Shown here piece by piece: positions 9,542-19,300 of a stretch of DNA of 64,000 bases (positions within the stretch are counted from its first letter, which is position 1; every line of letters begins with the position of its first letter). The notes under the pieces were generated by a model. The model had not been told where the DNA came from and did not search any database. It saw nothing but the letters and a program-made list of their open reading frames with translations. A program made the translations under genes and the position numbers. Origin of the DNA: SXXZ01 sp041177965 (lineage in GTDB: Bacteria > Verrucomicrobiota > Verrucomicrobiia > Limisphaerales > UBA9464); NCBI GenBank assembly GCA_041177965.1, contig JBEGWF010000002.1, forward strand, positions 1-64,000, written 5' to 3'.

Positions 9542-10189
9542 TCAGGGAGAGGCGGTGATCCGCAGGTCGTCGAATCGGATCGGAGTTCCAGAAAAGGGCA
9601 TGCCCCAGACTCCGGCCTTGCCCGGAGGCAGCTTGGCCGACTCGTCGTGCTGCAACAAGGGATCCTTCGGTTCTTCTTCACCCTGCCAGGCCTTGGCGGC
9701 GATGCGGACACCGGTTCCCGACTTGCGCACGCTCAGGCGGAAGCGGGTCCATTGGCCGCTGGTCCACTTGAAGGGAACCGAGGCCTTGATGTCGTCGCCC
9801 TTCACCAGTTCGAGGGCGTTCTTGGCCGGAGCCACCCGCACCTTGTAACCCCCGACCCCATTGAGCCCGACGGCGAAGGTCGGGAACTTGCGGCCACTCT
9901 TGGTTCCGAGGATCCGGGCCGTCACCTCGACCCCCTCGGCCTCATTGGGACCGAACAGGACTCCGAACGATTCGAGCGGGGCCCCCGGCAATTCCAGGAA
10001 CCGGTTGCCCTCCTCTTCGCGAACGGCGAACTGCCCATCCAGGACCATGAAGGATTCGGGCACCTCTCCGGGCTTGGCTGCCGAGAACGACTCGTCGAAC
10101 AGGGCCTTGGCGCCCTGGGCGTGGAGCCCAGAAATCGTGGCCCCTAGGGCGATGGTGGAGAGGATCCCGGCCTGGAGGAGTCGTTTCAT
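9542..10189 (-). CDS. secreted LamG/DUF1080-like protein
   Basis: A 215-residue protein with a clear signal peptide (MKRLLQAGILSTIALGATISGLHAQG). The mature part is a beta-sandwich of the concanavalin/LamG or DUF1080 type, shown by the phrases DESFSAAKPGEVPESFMV, WTSGQWTRFRLSVRK and IRFDDLRITASP, the last a common ending for such domains. It probably binds or acts on extracellular carbohydrate, but no catalytic residues can be named. The start at 10189 matches the signal peptide; an earlier in-frame start at 10228 adds charged sequence before it. It lies downstream of the TolC-like gene on the same strand, 80 bases away. Confidence 0.72.
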   Translation of the reverse strand: MKRLLQAGILSTIALGATISGLHAQGAKALFDESFSAAKPGEVPESFMVLDGQFAVREEEGNRFLELPGAPLESFGVLFGPNEAEGVEVTARILGTKSGRKFPTFAVGLNGVGGYKVRVAPAKNALELVKGDDIKASVPFKWTSGQWTRFRLSVRKSGTGVRIAAKAWQGEEEPKDPLLQHDESAKLPPGKAGVWGMPFSGTPIRFDDLRITASP

Positions 10190-10269
10190 GGATTCAAACC
10201 GATTAGGCCAACCCGGGCCCGACCGCAAGCCATGCGCTCCGGGAAGGCGGGTGGAGCGGTGGAGCGGAC

Positions 10270-11808
10270 TCAGCGGATGTCGAGCACGATGCCCAGCTTG
10301 TTCAGGATGTCACCCTCGGCCTGGGACAACCGGTACAACTCCTTGTTGTAGTCGGAGAGGGCATTGATCTCGCTGGCCTCGGCACTGGTGAGGTCGCGCT
10401 GGATCTGGAGCACCTGGAAGGCCGTGCTCTTGCCGTTGGCGAGCTTCTTCTCCTCGGCATCGAGCGCCTGGGCGGCGAACTCGCGCTGCTTGCGGGCGGC
10501 GTTGACCCTCTCGAAGGCGGTCTTGGCCGAGCGGATGGAGATGTCGATGTCGCGCATGAGGTTCTGCTCGATGCGCTTGTAGCTCAGCAGCAGACGCTCC
10601 TGCTCCAGCTTGTTCTGCTTGTGGGTCTCGCGGGCGTTGCGGTTGCTGAGGGGGAAGTTCAGGCGCAGACCGGCGTAGTGGTTCGGCAGCTTGCGATCCT
10701 GGAGGTCCTGGAGCGACACGCCGAACTCGGGCTCGGCACCGATGACCCCGTAGCCGCCGAGCAGGTCGAGCTGGGGAAAGAGCTGGTTCTTGGTGAACTT
10801 CAGCCGGACCTTCTGCGAATCGAGCTGGAGACGGGCGTCGACGATGTCGGGCGACAAGGTCAGCGCCTTGTGCCAACTGTCCTTCTTGTCGAAGGCGACG
10901 GGCTCGGCGGTGAGGGTCAGCGTGGGATTGAGCAGGAGATTGTCCCAGCTGCCCAGGTCGTCGTTGATCAGGTTGCGGAGGTTGGTGGAAGCATCACCGA
11001 GCCGTGCCTCGCTCTGAAGCAGGTCGGCCTTGGCCCGGTAGACCTCGGCCTCGGATTGCTTCTCGTCGAGCGGGGCCAGCGCACCGACCTCGACCCGCTT
11101 CTTCTGCTCGGCCAGCCGCCGCTCGGCCGTCTCGACCGCCTTGCCCTGGACCCGCACGTTCTCGCGCGCCGCGATGAGGTCGTGGTAGGCGAGGGCCACC
11201 TGAGCCACGACGGTGATCACCTGACGGCGGGCCCCCTGCTCGGATCGTCCGATGCCGATCTTGTTGACCTGCACCATCATGCGGGTGGAATCGATCCAGA
11301 AGTCCCGCAGCAACGGTTGGGTCAGGTCGAGGCTGACGAAGGGGCTGTAGAAGAAGCCCGAGTTGATCTCCGGCCGGTTGGGCGTGGCGAAGAAGACGTT
11401 GTTGTTGCGGGTCATGCCGCTCTGCAGGGAGTACCGCAGACCGGTTTCGGTCGGCGCCAGACCCTGGAGTCCCACCGAGTAGCTCTCGGCCCAGGATTCA
11501 CCGCCCGGCGGGATGAAGTCGCCCGGATTGCCCACCCCGGCGCTGGTCCGGAAATTCTGCCGCACCGCCATGCCGATCGCAGGATCGTAGCCGGCATAGG
11601 CCTGCCGGTACTGGCTGAGGGACTGGCGGGGATTGAAGTAGGCGATCCGGATGTCCAGATTCTTCTGGAGGGCCAGTTTCAGACAGTCGTCGAGCGACAC
11701 GGCCTTGAGCTCCTGGGCGGCATGGGCGACCGATGAACCGAGGGCCAGGGCCGCCAGCAAACCACCCGCGCAACGCGCGGCACGGGACCAGATCTTCTTC
11801 GTTTCCAT
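10270..11808 (-). CDS. TolC-family outer membrane efflux protein
   Basis: A 512-residue outer membrane channel of the TolC/OEP family. A signal peptide (residues 1-30, ending SSVAHAAQ) is followed by two OEP repeats: SLDDCLKLALQKNLDIRIA opens the first, and long heptad-rich helices (TAERRLAEQKKRVEVGALAPLDEKQSEAEVYRAKADL) form the coiled-coil tunnel. The C-terminal half repeats the pattern and ends DILNKLGIVLDIR. It would connect an inner-membrane pump to the outside. No membrane-fusion protein is adjacent; the RND permease 4.5 kb away is a possible but unproven partner. The 230-base gap to the divergent dxr gene holds the promoters of both, but none is clear. Confidence 0.92.
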   Translation of the reverse strand: METKKIWSRAARCAGGLLAALALGSSVAHAAQELKAVSLDDCLKLALQKNLDIRIAYFNPRQSLSQYRQAYAGYDPAIGMAVRQNFRTSAGVGNPGDFIPPGGESWAESYSVGLQGLAPTETGLRYSLQSGMTRNNNVFFATPNRPEINSGFFYSPFVSLDLTQPLLRDFWIDSTRMMVQVNKIGIGRSEQGARRQVITVVAQVALAYHDLIAARENVRVQGKAVETAERRLAEQKKRVEVGALAPLDEKQSEAEVYRAKADLLQSEARLGDASTNLRNLINDDLGSWDNLLLNPTLTLTAEPVAFDKKDSWHKALTLSPDIVDARLQLDSQKVRLKFTKNQLFPQLDLLGGYGVIGAEPEFGVSLQDLQDRKLPNHYAGLRLNFPLSNRNARETHKQNKLEQERLLLSYKRIEQNLMRDIDISIRSAKTAFERVNAARKQREFAAQALDAEEKKLANGKSTAFQVLQIQRDLTSAEASEINALSDYNKELYRLSQAEGDILNKLGIVLDIR

Positions 11809-12038
11809 TGTCGATGGACTGTTTTCGCGGACTTGAGTCGGGGCGTTCGTGCCCCTGGGATGCGCTGAATGACGCGTCCGCCGGACATTTCTTCAGCGAT
11901 TCGAGAACCCAAGCTACCCTCCCGGTGACCGGCAAGGCCAGTCCAAGGTTTCAAACTCCCGCGCCGGCCTCCCGGGAATCGGGATCCGTGCCGGGATCTT
12001 GCCGCTGGGAGCCCCGCCACCCCAGACTGTGGGGACAC

Positions 12039-13190
12039 ATGAAGCGCGTCGTCCTGCTCGGCTGCACCGGCTCCATCGGCACCAGCACCCTCAAGGTGGT
12101 GGAGGACCAGCCCGATCGGCTGCAGCTCATCGGGCTGGCCGCCGGGGGGAACGCCGACCTGCTGATCGAGCAATGCCGCCGCCATCGGCCGCGGGTGGCC
12201 TCGATCCACGACACCGACAAGGCCGAGGCGGTCCGTGCGGCCCTGGGTGGCGGGACCGAAGTGCTGGCCGGTCCGGAGGCCCTGGTCCGTCTGGCCACCC
12301 TGCCCGAGGCGGACATCGTCCTCATCGCCATCGTGGGCACGGCCGGACTGGAGCCCGCCTTGGCGGCCATACGGGCCGGCAAGGACATCGCCGTGGCCTC
12401 CAAGGAGATCCTGGTGATGGCCGGCGAGACGGTCATGCGCGAGGCGCGGGCCCACGGGGTCCGGGTGCTGGCGGTGGACAGCGAGCATTCGGCCATCTTC
12501 CAGTGTCTCGACGGCAAGCCCGCCGCCTCGGTGCGCAACCTGTGGCTCACCGCCTCGGGCGGCCCCTTCCGCGACGCGACGAAATGGCCCGGAGAGGCCC
12601 TCGAGGCCGTCACCGTCGAGCAGGCCCTCAAGCACCCATCCTGGGTCATGGGCCGCAAGATCACCATCGATTCGGCCACGCTGTTCAACAAGGGGCTCGA
12701 GATGATCGAGGCCCGGTGGCTCTTCGACATCGGGATGCCCCGGGTCCAGGTGGTGGTGCACCCGCAGAGCGTGGTGCATTCCATGGTCGAGTACGTGGAC
12801 GGCTCGATCATCGCGCAGTTGTCCACCCCGGACATGTGCCTGCCCATCCAGTATGCGCTGTTGTATCCCGATCGAATCGACAGCGACCGGGTCCAGACGA
12901 ACTTCGCCAAGATCGGCCAACTGACCTTCGAGGAACCCGACACCGACCGTTTCCCGGCGCTGGGCCTGGCCCGGCGGGCCGGCGAGGTGGGCGGGACCCT
13001 GCCGGCGGTGCTCAATGCGGCGAACGAGGTGGCCGTGGAGCGCTTCTGCAATCGCCAACTCGGTTTCACCGGCATCGCCCGACTCGTCACTCGCGTGATG
13101 GATGCGCACCGGGTCGTCGATCAGCCCACCTTGGACCAGATCCTGGAGGCCGACCGCTGGGCCCGGGCCGAGGCCTCCCGCCTGGGATAG
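12039..13190 (+). CDS. dxr: 1-deoxy-D-xylulose-5-phosphate reductoisomerase
   Basis: A 383-residue enzyme of the MEP isoprenoid pathway, converting 1-deoxy-D-xylulose 5-phosphate to 2-C-methyl-D-erythritol 4-phosphate with NADPH. The NADPH motif GCTGSIGTSTLKV lies at residues 8-20. The metal-binding stretch is ALKHPSWVMGRKITIDSATLFNKGLEMIEA, and VDSEHSAIFQCL precedes it; both are nearly invariant in Dxr. Length is normal. The ATG at 12039 places GCTGSIG at the usual position; the open frame upstream to 11733 has no Dxr-like sequence. The gene is divergent from the TolC-like gene and convergent with a GDPD-like gene, so it appears monocistronic here. Confidence 0.97.
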   Translation: MKRVVLLGCTGSIGTSTLKVVEDQPDRLQLIGLAAGGNADLLIEQCRRHRPRVASIHDTDKAEAVRAALGGGTEVLAGPEALVRLATLPEADIVLIAIVGTAGLEPALAAIRAGKDIAVASKEILVMAGETVMREARAHGVRVLAVDSEHSAIFQCLDGKPAASVRNLWLTASGGPFRDATKWPGEALEAVTVEQALKHPSWVMGRKITIDSATLFNKGLEMIEARWLFDIGMPRVQVVVHPQSVVHSMVEYVDGSIIAQLSTPDMCLPIQYALLYPDRIDSDRVQTNFAKIGQLTFEEPDTDRFPALGLARRAGEVGGTLPAVLNAANEVAVERFCNRQLGFTGIARLVTRVMDAHRVVDQPTLDQILEADRWARAEASRLG

Positions 13191-13204
13191 GACCCCGCGG
13201 GGTC
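13191..13204. terminator. GC palindrome between dxr and the GDPD-like gene
   Basis: GACCCCGCGGGGTC is a perfect 14-base palindrome beginning directly after the dxr stop codon and followed by TTCCCT. It may serve as a weak bidirectional terminator for the two convergent genes. There is no proper U-tract. Confidence 0.35.
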
Positions 13205-13226
13205 TTCCCTCCCTCCGCGACCCTTG

Positions 13227-14084
13227 TCATTGCTCGTCGCTCACCGGCGGCTTGCCCGGAGGCAAGGGCTGGCCCCGAAGGAAGGCCGCCAGTGACGGGA
13301 TCTTGTCGGTGTTGATCAGGTCGACGCCGGCATCCCGGCACACCTTCCAGGCCTCGGGACGGTCGGGCAGGGCCCAGAATCGGATCTTCCGGCCCTGGGC
13401 ATGGGCCCGGCTCACCAGTCCCCGGAGACGTTCCTCCTCGGCCGCCGACATCTCGCCCTCGCCGTCCCAACGAAACAGAGTCCGCCAACTCTCGCTGACC
13501 AGCGGGACCAGGGAAGCCGGCGCCAACGAGGCCGGTTCGGCATTGGTGAGATCGCTCATCCGACCATCGAGCGCGCACCATCGGTCGCGGTCCGCTCGGG
13601 CCAGGTCCCAGGCACGGTCACCACTGAGGACCACCGTGACCGCGCCCGTCACCACGCCCGAATCGCGGAAGCGGGTCAGCATCGGCGCGTAGGGGGCCAA
13701 CTCGGTCTTGAGCCGCTCGTACACCTGCGCCCCCTGCCCTTTGACATCCACCAGCAGCATCAGGCGCGTCTTGGGGTCGGCGAAGATTCCCGTCCGATTC
13801 CGGACCCGCTCGGCCAGCGGATCCAGATACAGGGATTTCAGCGTGCGGTCGGCCTTCAGATCCTTGCGGTCATGGGCGACCCACAACCGACCGTCGACGA
13901 GGTACACATCGGCCTCGACGCTGCAGAAACCGTGGTCGAGCGCCTCGAGGAGCGGGCGCCTCTGTTCGTAGTCGTTGTGGGAATGCGCCTGCGGCAGAGG
14001 GGTGACCTCCGCGGCCTCCGAACCCGGGGCGAGGCCCAGGAGCAACGAGGCCGCGAGAGCACGCAGGAACACCGTGGGGTTCAT
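13227..14084 (-). CDS. GDPD/PI-PLC-like phosphodiesterase (AIM6-like), secreted
   Basis: A 285-residue protein with a signal peptide (LRALAASLLLGLAPGSEAAE) and a TIM-barrel phosphodiesterase of the GDPD/PI-PLC superfamily. Features are PLPQAHSHNDYEQRRPLLEAL with the active-site His, SVEADVYLVDGRLWVAHD with metal-binding Glu and Asp, LLVDVKGQG, and the late motif GVDLINTDKI. The HSHNDY form is the one seen in fungal AIM6 and related bacterial proteins. It probably hydrolyses glycerophosphodiesters or a related diester in the periplasm. The start at 14084 gives the signal peptide directly; an open extension to 14396 has no such feature. It is one of two GDPD-type genes in the window. Confidence 0.82.
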   Translation of the reverse strand: MNPTVFLRALAASLLLGLAPGSEAAEVTPLPQAHSHNDYEQRRPLLEALDHGFCSVEADVYLVDGRLWVAHDRKDLKADRTLKSLYLDPLAERVRNRTGIFADPKTRLMLLVDVKGQGAQVYERLKTELAPYAPMLTRFRDSGVVTGAVTVVLSGDRAWDLARADRDRWCALDGRMSDLTNAEPASLAPASLVPLVSESWRTLFRWDGEGEMSAAEEERLRGLVSRAHAQGRKIRFWALPDRPEAWKVCRDAGVDLINTDKIPSLAAFLRGQPLPPGKPPVSDEQ

Positions 14085-14181
14085 GGCGATCAACCTGCCC
14101 CAGCCCCCCCGCGGAAGACAACCCACGAACACGTGACGAGGGGTGGCGCGGATCCGAACCGAAGACCGCCTCGACCGACGA

Positions 14182-15006
14182 TCACTTGCCCGGGCGCTTG
14201 ACGGGGGGCACCCAGTTCTTGTGCCAGTCGAGGCTCCACAGGCGCTCCAGACGAACGAGCTCGGCATGCCCGTCGACGAAGCCCGCATTGATGGCTCCCG
14301 GGAGATTCTCCTTCGGGTTGAAGATCTGGTTGCGACCCCACGTGCCGCTCCCGTGCCGCGGCAGGGTGAGCCGAACCATGGCTCCGGCGAAATCATCCCC
14401 GGTGAACAGATTGCGGGCCGGCGGATCGTTGGGTTGCGGCCAGGTGTCGATCCAGTTGCTGTCGGCGATCACGGGCGTGTTGGCCGGGGTCGGGCAATCG
14501 GCCTCGTTCCGGAATTTCTTCACCTTCTGATCGGGCGTGCTGAAGTACGGATCGTCGTCGCCATAGAACCAACCGTTGAAGGTGTAGCTGGCCTCGTAAT
14601 CGATGCCCTTGGATCCGGTCCAGAGCCACGTCTGGTTGAGCGAACCGCTGTTCGGATGACGACGCTTGGCCTTGGTCGCCGCCGGCGGCGCCGACGGGCA
14701 GATGCGTGCCGCGTTGATGCCCCCGTAATTCGTGGCCAGCACGGTGACCCACAGTGCGTTGTCCATGTTGGCCGTGGCGGCCCCGTTGTAGGGCACGGGT
14801 TTGCCGTGGTCGGACAGGTACATGAACGTCGACAGGGTCATCGACTTGGCGTTGTTGATGCACTTGATCGAGTTGGCCTTCGCCTTCGCTTTCGCCAGGG
14901 CCGGCAGAAGCATCCCGGCGAGGATGGCGATGATGGCGATGACCACCAGCAACTCGATCAGGGTGAATCCCCGGCGCATGCGGGAGGTGACGAGGAAGGT
15001 CTTCAT
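14182..15006 (-). CDS. prepilin-type N-terminal cleavage/methylation domain protein
   Basis: A 274-residue type II secretion/pilin-like protein. The N-terminus carries a class III signal: a short basic leader, then RRGFTLIELLVVIAIIAILAGMLLPAL, with cleavage expected after the Gly before Phe14 and the Glu at position +5. The following helix is Ala/Lys-rich (AKAKAKANSIKCINNAKS). The C-terminal motif NAGFVDGHAELVRLERLWSLDWH is the VDGH feature of the large prepilin-like family (H-X9-DG type) that is greatly expanded in verrucomicrobia and planctomycetes. It is likely processed by prepilin peptidase and exposed at the surface; the function of these paralogues is unknown. Confidence 0.92.
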   Translation of the reverse strand: MKTFLVTSRMRRGFTLIELLVVIAIIAILAGMLLPALAKAKAKANSIKCINNAKSMTLSTFMYLSDHGKPVPYNGAATANMDNALWVTVLATNYGGINAARICPSAPPAATKAKRRHPNSGSLNQTWLWTGSKGIDYEASYTFNGWFYGDDDPYFSTPDQKVKKFRNEADCPTPANTPVIADSNWIDTWPQPNDPPARNLFTGDDFAGAMVRLTLPRHGSGTWGRNQIFNPKENLPGAINAGFVDGHAELVRLERLWSLDWHKNWVPPVKRPGK

Positions 15007-15101
15007 GGTCGATACGGGAGTACGCGACTATGGCGCTCGCTCCGCCTCAGGAGGTCAAGGTCCGAGTGAGGCGGGAAGCGGGTCCGCCCACCCGGAGTCG
15101 A

Positions 15102-16331
15102 CTACCGCAACCCGCCGAACTCGACCCCCACCAGCGATTCGGCCGCGAGGGTGCCCAGTTGGCGCCGCAGCGCCAGGATGTTGCCCTCCTCGGTGGGGTG
15201 GTTGCGGTTGCTGAGGAAGATCACCCAGGCATGGCTGCCGGGGTCCTGCCAGAGGGAGGTGCCGGTCCAGCCGGAATGGCCGTAGGATCCGACGGGAAAG
15301 ACCGACCCGCGCGGACCGGCGTAGGGAGAGTCGATGTCCCAACCGAGGCCCCGCTTCGGCAGGTTCGGCGGTGTCCGCACCGCGATCATCCGGGCCACGG
15401 TCTCGGGGCGCATCACGCGCACCCCTTCGAGGACGCCTCCGGCATCCAGCATGCGGCAGAACCGGGCGATGTCGGCGGCGGTCGTGAACAGGCCGGCGTG
15501 TCCGGCCACCCCGGCCATGCGGCGGGCGGTGGGGTCATGCACCTCTCCCCGGAAGCAGCCGTCGCCGCCGCGGCATTCGGTGGGGGCGATGCGGGCGAGG
15601 GGCATTCCCCGCTGCAGCGGACGGTATCCCGTGTCCCGCATGCCCAGCGGCCGGTACAGGCGGGCTTCGCAGAAGGCGTCCAGCGGCTGACCCGAGACCC
15701 TCTCCACCAGCTTGCCCAGAAGGATGAAGTTGATGTCCGAGTACACGAACCGGGTGTCGGGCGGATGCGTCGGCTTCTCGTCGCAGGCCAGTTCCAGGGC
15801 CTTTTCGGAGCCGCTCCAGGCACCGCCACCCAGGCCGGGTCGCAGCCCGGAGGTGTGGGTCAGGACCTGACGCACCGTGATGGACTCCTTGCCGTGGGCC
15901 GCGAAGGCCGGGAGGTACTGCGCCAACGGCTTCTCCGGGTCGACCAGGCCCTGCTCGATCAGCAGGGACACCGCCGGCGCCGTGGCGAGCACCTTGGTGA
16001 GCGAGGCGGCGTCGTAGATCGTATCGGCGGTCGCGGGTTCCGGCGACGGCTCCACCGAGCGGTGCCCATAGGCCTTGGCGTACACCGTGCCCTGGCGTTC
16101 GAGCCAGAACACCCCACCGGGGCACCGGTTGGAGGCGATGGCCTGCAGGATCGCTCCGTCGATGGCCGAGAGTTTCTCGGGCCGGAACACCGACGCCATC
16201 GGCTTCGGAGCCGGCTTCGGCGCGGACATCTGGCAACCCCACGCGAGCAGCACCAGCGCCAGCAGACAACCGCGGATCCCCCGCCGGATCCCGGGGGCAC
16301 CGACACGTCGGTGGAGGGGGCCCGGTCTCAT
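15102..16331 (-). CDS. serine hydrolase of beta-lactamase class C family, lipoprotein
   Basis: A 409-residue lipoprotein. A hydrophobic leader ends in LAWGC with Cys33 as the lipid attachment site. The serine hydrolase core has SLTK (Ser110, Lys113) as the S-X-X-K nucleophile motif, YSD at Tyr197, and GHSGWTG as the third motif. This combination is usual for class C-like esterases and D-aminopeptidases rather than true beta-lactamases. The ATG overlaps the stop of the upstream RND gene by four bases (ATGA), so translation is probably coupled. A cell-wall or drug-modifying role beside an efflux pump is possible but not shown by the sequence. Confidence 0.88.
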   Translation of the reverse strand: MRPGPLHRRVGAPGIRRGIRGCLLALVLLAWGCQMSAPKPAPKPMASVFRPEKLSAIDGAILQAIASNRCPGGVFWLERQGTVYAKAYGHRSVEPSPEPATADTIYDAASLTKVLATAPAVSLLIEQGLVDPEKPLAQYLPAFAAHGKESITVRQVLTHTSGLRPGLGGGAWSGSEKALELACDEKPTHPPDTRFVYSDINFILLGKLVERVSGQPLDAFCEARLYRPLGMRDTGYRPLQRGMPLARIAPTECRGGDGCFRGEVHDPTARRMAGVAGHAGLFTTAADIARFCRMLDAGGVLEGVRVMRPETVARMIAVRTPPNLPKRGLGWDIDSPYAGPRGSVFPVGSYGHSGWTGTSLWQDPGSHAWVIFLSNRNHPTEEGNILALRRQLGTLAAESLVGVEFGGLR

Positions 16332-19300
16332 GGGTGCAGGGGTTGGGGCGAGGCCACCGCCACGGCTTCCGCCGGGGTTCCATCGGTCCCCGTCGCCCGG
16401 GTCGGGAACCACCGGTCGAGCAGCACGTACACGACCGGAATGACATACAAGGTCAGGAAGGTGCTGGTGAGCATCCCGCCGACCACGGCGACACCCATCG
16501 GCCGCCGGCTCTCCGCACCCGCACCGAATCCGATGGCGATGGGCAGGATGCCCGCCACCGTGGAGAAGGCCGTCATGAGGATCGGGCGGAGCCGGACGCG
16601 GCCGGCCTCCATCATGGCGGTCACCGGATCCACCCCCTGCCGGGCCCGCTGGTTGGCGTATTCGACCAGCAGGATGGAGTTCTTGGTCACCAATCCGATC
16701 AGGAGCACCAGTCCGATCTGGCTGAAGAGGTTGATGTTCATCGACGGGATCACCGGGATCACCCCGGTCTTGCCCAGGAAGGCGAGGATCCAGAGCAACC
16801 CGAAGGCACCCACCGCCGCCAGGGGCAGCGCCAGCATGACGGTGAAGGGATGGATCAGGCTCTCGAACTGGGCGGCCAGGGTCATGTACACGATGACCGC
16901 GGCCAGGCCGAGCACCCACCAGATCTCGCCGGTGCTGTCGGCCAGGTTCTTGGCCTCGCCCTCCCAGGCGTACAGGGTGCCCGCCGGCAGGTCCTTGAGG
17001 AGCGGCTCGACCCGCTCCACCACGACACCGATGGGGACGCCGCCCGGGGAGGCCGTGATGCTGGCGCTTCGGAGCCGGCCGTAGTGGCTGATGGAATTCG
17101 GTGCGGCGCCGGCGGTCCGGGTCACCAGGGCGTTGAGTTGGATGAGCTCACCGCGCTGGTTCCGCACGAACACCGTGTCCAACTCCTGGGGCGTGAGGCG
17201 CGAGGCCCGCTCCAACTGGGCGATGACCTCGTATTCCTTGCCACCCACCTTCAGCCGGCTCAGGTCGAGGCCGCCGAAGAGGATCTGCAGGGTGCGGGAG
17301 ATGTCCTCGATGGTCACACCGAGCGCCGCCGCCCGGCTGCGATCCACCGAGAGGCGCAACTCGGGCTTGTCGACCTCGTAGCTCACCCGGATGTTCTTGA
17401 GCAGGGGCTGACCGGCGGCATTGGTCAGTCCGCCGATGCGGGCGGAGAGGGCCTGCACGGTCTGGTTGAGCGTGTCGAGATCCTGATTCTGGACCACCAA
17501 CTCGAAGGGCGAGCTGTTGAAGCTCACCTCGATGGCCTTGGGCAGGTTGGCGATGGCGAAGCCGCCCTCGACCTCCGCGAAGAACCGCTGGGCGATGCCA
17601 CCCGGGCCGTTGACGATCTCCTGGGTGGAGCGCGAGCGCAGCGAGCGATCCTTGAAGCTGACGAAGACGATGCCGAAGGAGGCCTGCCCGGGACCGCTGA
17701 ACCCCGGGGCCACGATGGCGCCGTAGCTCTCGATCTCCGGGATGCTGGCCACGATGGCCTCGGCCTTGCGGAGTTGCCGGTCGGTGAACTCGCTGGTGGA
17801 ACCGTTCGGGGTGAGGACGATGGCGAACATCCGACTCTTGTCCTCCTGGGGCAGGAAGTCCTTGTCGAGGCCACGGTACGCGAAAACCATCAGGGCGACG
17901 GTGCCCAGGGTGACCAGCACCGAGACGAACCGGTGGCGCAGGGCCCATCGCAAGGTCCCCAGATACCCCTTCGTGACCCCATCGAGGACGGCCTCGAACA
18001 CCGCGAAGAGCCCGGTGGCCTTCTTGCCGTGGATGGGCTTGAGCACGCGGGCGGCGATCGCCGGCGACAGCGTGAGCGCGACGAAGGCCGAGATGATGAC
18101 CGAGACCGAGACGGCCACCGCGAACTCGATGAACAGGCGGCCGGTGGTGCTCTTCTGGAAGGCCAGCGGCGTGAAGACAGCCACCAGCGAGAGGGTGATG
18201 GCGATGACGGCGAAGCTGATCTCCTCCATGGCCTTGAAGGCCGCCGCCATCGGCTTCATCCCCTCCTCCAGGTGCCGGTAGATGGCCTCCAGCACCACGA
18301 TGGCGTCGTCCACCACGATGCCGATGACGAGCACCAGGGCGAGCATGGTGAGGATGTTCACCGAATATCCCATGAAATGGAGCGCGGCGAAGGTCCCGAT
18401 GATCGACACCGGGATCGCCACGGTGGGGATGACCGTCGCCCGCAGGTCGCGGAGGAAGACGAAGATGATCAGCACCACCAGGCCGAAGGCGATGGCCAGC
18501 GTCTCCCACACCTCGCCGATGGCCTTCTCGACGTACACGCTCGAGTCGTAGTTGACCCGCATGGTCACGCCCTCGGGCAGGGTCGGGCCGATCGCCTCCA
18601 CCTCGGCGCGGATCGAGCGGGCCACGTTGACCGTGTTGGCCTTGGCCTGCTTGACGATGCCCAGGAAGACGCAGGGCTTGCCCACGGCCCGGGCGATGGT
18701 GCGGTAGTCGGCGACGCCATCCTCGGCCCGTCCCACGTCCTTGAGACGCACCAGGTTGGCCCCCTCGGCGCGGAGCACCAGGTTGTTGAACTCCTCGGCG
18801 GTCTTCATCTCACCCCGGGTCTGGATGGTCATCTCCCGGTCGAGGTTCTCCACGCGACCGCTCGGCAGCTCGATGTTCTGCTGGCGGAGGGCCTGCTGGA
18901 CGTCGAGCACGGTGACCCGGCGGGCCGCCATCCGTGCCGAGTCGAGCCACAGTCGCATGGCGTAGCGCTTCTCGCCGCCGATGGTGATCGAGGACACACC
19001 GCTGACCCCCTGGAGGCGCGGCTTGATCTGCCGCTCGGCCAGGGTGGTCATGTCGAGCGGCGAATAGCGGTCGCTGTTGAGGGATATCCAGAGGATCGGC
19101 TGCGCATCGGAGTCCTGCTTGGAGACGATGGGCTCGCGGATGTCGCGCGGCAGCGCCCCGCGCACCCGGGAGACGCGGTCGCGGACGTCCTGGGCCGAGG
19201 TGTCGATGTCCCGCGCGAGGTCGAACTCGACGGAGATGTTGCTGACCCCCTCGCGGCTCTCGCTGCGCAGGGTCTTGATGCCCTCGATGTTGTTGATGGC

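Noticed and set aside
15007..15101. Promoter before the prepilin-like gene (TTGACC ... CATAGT)
   Set aside because: The spacing is about 20 bases, outside the usual range, and the -10 is weak.
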